From assembly GCA_003151745.1 (NCBI GenBank), contig PLYJ01000264.1, forward strand, positions 1-32,044: a stretch of 32,044 nucleotides of DNA. Reading direction: 5' to 3'. Below the pieces are notes generated by a model. That model did not search any database and was not told the origin of the DNA. It was given only the letters and a program-made list of their open reading frames with translations. Positions 31,563 to 32,044 of the stretch are shown piece by piece (position 1 is the first letter of the stretch; each line of letters begins with the position of its first letter). Source of the stretch: Bacteroidota bacterium. Its GTDB lineage: Bacteria > Bacteroidota > Bacteroidia > AKYH767-A > 2013-40CM-41-45. The position numbers and the translations under genes were made by a program.

Positions 31563-31901
31563 ATGAAAAGAATTGCAGTATTCTTGCAACTTTTATTTTA
31601 CTCGTTTATTTTCATTCCCGTCTCACATTCCATTGCCCCTCTTTCCGTTGTTGAGTTCGATAATATTTTTGAAGGCAACGCTTCCATTTATTCTTTTTCT
31701 TATCTCGCCGGATTAGCCGGGCTTTTCTGCGTATTGGTTTTCCTGAACCGCGACAAAGCGTTTTTAATAAATATAATTGCTTCCCTGTTATTAATTGTGC
31801 CCATCTTTCAATATATAAACTGGCATAACTTTTGGATACCGTGCGTTACAGCCATTCCGTTTGTGCTCATCACTATTTCCTCCATTCTGCAGCTTAGATA
31901 G
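31563..31901 (+). CDS. Small hypothetical membrane protein
   Basis: The product is 112 aa and I do not recognise the family. The N-terminus (MKRIAVFLQLLFYSFIFIPVSHS) is a transmembrane helix or signal peptide. Three more hydrophobic segments follow: ~43-60 (YLAGLAGLFCVLVFL), ~65-82 (LINIIASLLLIVPIFQYI) and ~90-108 (PCVTAIPFVLITISSIL). It has its own promoter box and a terminator-like hairpin ~100 bp after its stop. Confidence 0.7.
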   Translation: MKRIAVFLQLLFYSFIFIPVSHSIAPLSVVEFDNIFEGNASIYSFSYLAGLAGLFCVLVFLNRDKAFLINIIASLLLIVPIFQYINWHNFWIPCVTAIPFVLITISSILQLR

Positions 31902-31997
31902 AAGTGGTTTAAAGTTTAATGTTAGTGAACCTGAAACTTGAGACTTTATCTTAAACTTCAATGCACATTCAAAATCTTTTCTCATTAATTGAATGTT

Positions 31998-32036
31998 AAC
32001 CTTTCCAAGTTCCAGGCTTCTGAAAGGTTTTTATTT
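31998..32036 (+). terminator. Terminator-like hairpin near the window end
   Basis: AACCTTTC (31998-32005) and GAAAGGTT (32022-32029) form an 8-bp stem followed by a T-rich run. It could end the small membrane-protein transcript. Confidence 0.6.
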
Positions 32037-32044
32037 CACACGGT

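Overview
This is a 32 kb chromosomal segment of a Bacteroidota bacterium, most likely near Chitinophagia/Sphingobacteriia. Signs of this are Bacteroidota-type promoters (TANNTTTG -7 boxes, often with TTTG about 15-18 bp upstream) just before start codons, little Shine-Dalgarno signal, four genes for secreted proteins (three with C-terminal type IX secretion (T9SS) sorting domains), the DUF4290-murA pair, a BT_3928-type DoxX/thioredoxin protein, and tRNA genes without encoded CCA. No rRNA, CRISPR array, transposase or prophage gene was found.

Layout. Positions 1-2900 form a small accessory block around tRNA-Ala, tRNA-Cys and tRNA-Phe: a DUF4160/DUF2442 pair, a small unknown gene followed by a frameshifted PD-(D/E)XK nuclease-like gene, a short promoter/leader-ORF/terminator unit directly before the tRNA-Cys/tRNA-Phe pair, structured palindromes, and a VapC-type PIN toxin with its antitoxin. 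Positions 3040-7355 hold two divergent cell-surface genes. One is a lysyl-oxidase-like protein broken by an in-frame TAG. The other is a seven-bladed SBBP propeller protein whose signal-peptide region consists of an 8-bp tandem repeat and is out of frame in this sequence. Positions 7362-19185 are mostly housekeeping: YbjQ family, folP, BT_3928 family, tpiA, a UvrD/PcrA helicase, DUF4290, murA, an FkbM methyltransferase, a TlpA-like thioredoxin, grpE and dnaJ. Positions 19196-22050 are accessory again: a nucleotidyl-cyclase-like gene cut short by an in-frame TAA, a second T9SS seven-bladed propeller, and a 14-unit 21-bp tandem array. Positions 22124-32044 carry a lipoprotein MsrB, an HMG-CoA-lyase-like enzyme, a TolA-like coiled-coil secreted protein, a DUF4140/DUF4139 protein, a small conserved-looking protein, uvrB, aroE, dedA and a small membrane protein.

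Themes. Protein quality control (grpE-dnaJ), DNA repair (uvrB, UvrD/PcrA), folate, shikimate and peptidoglycan synthesis sit beside rapidly changing surface and accessory genes. Short palindromic repeats recur, two of them in frame inside genes (folP and the T9SS tail of the SBBP protein). Many spacers consist of one short 'word' repeated directly or inverted. The most striking observation is the predicted ON/OFF switch in the SBBP gene: removing one 8-bp unit would join ATG, signal peptide and all seven propeller blades in one frame.
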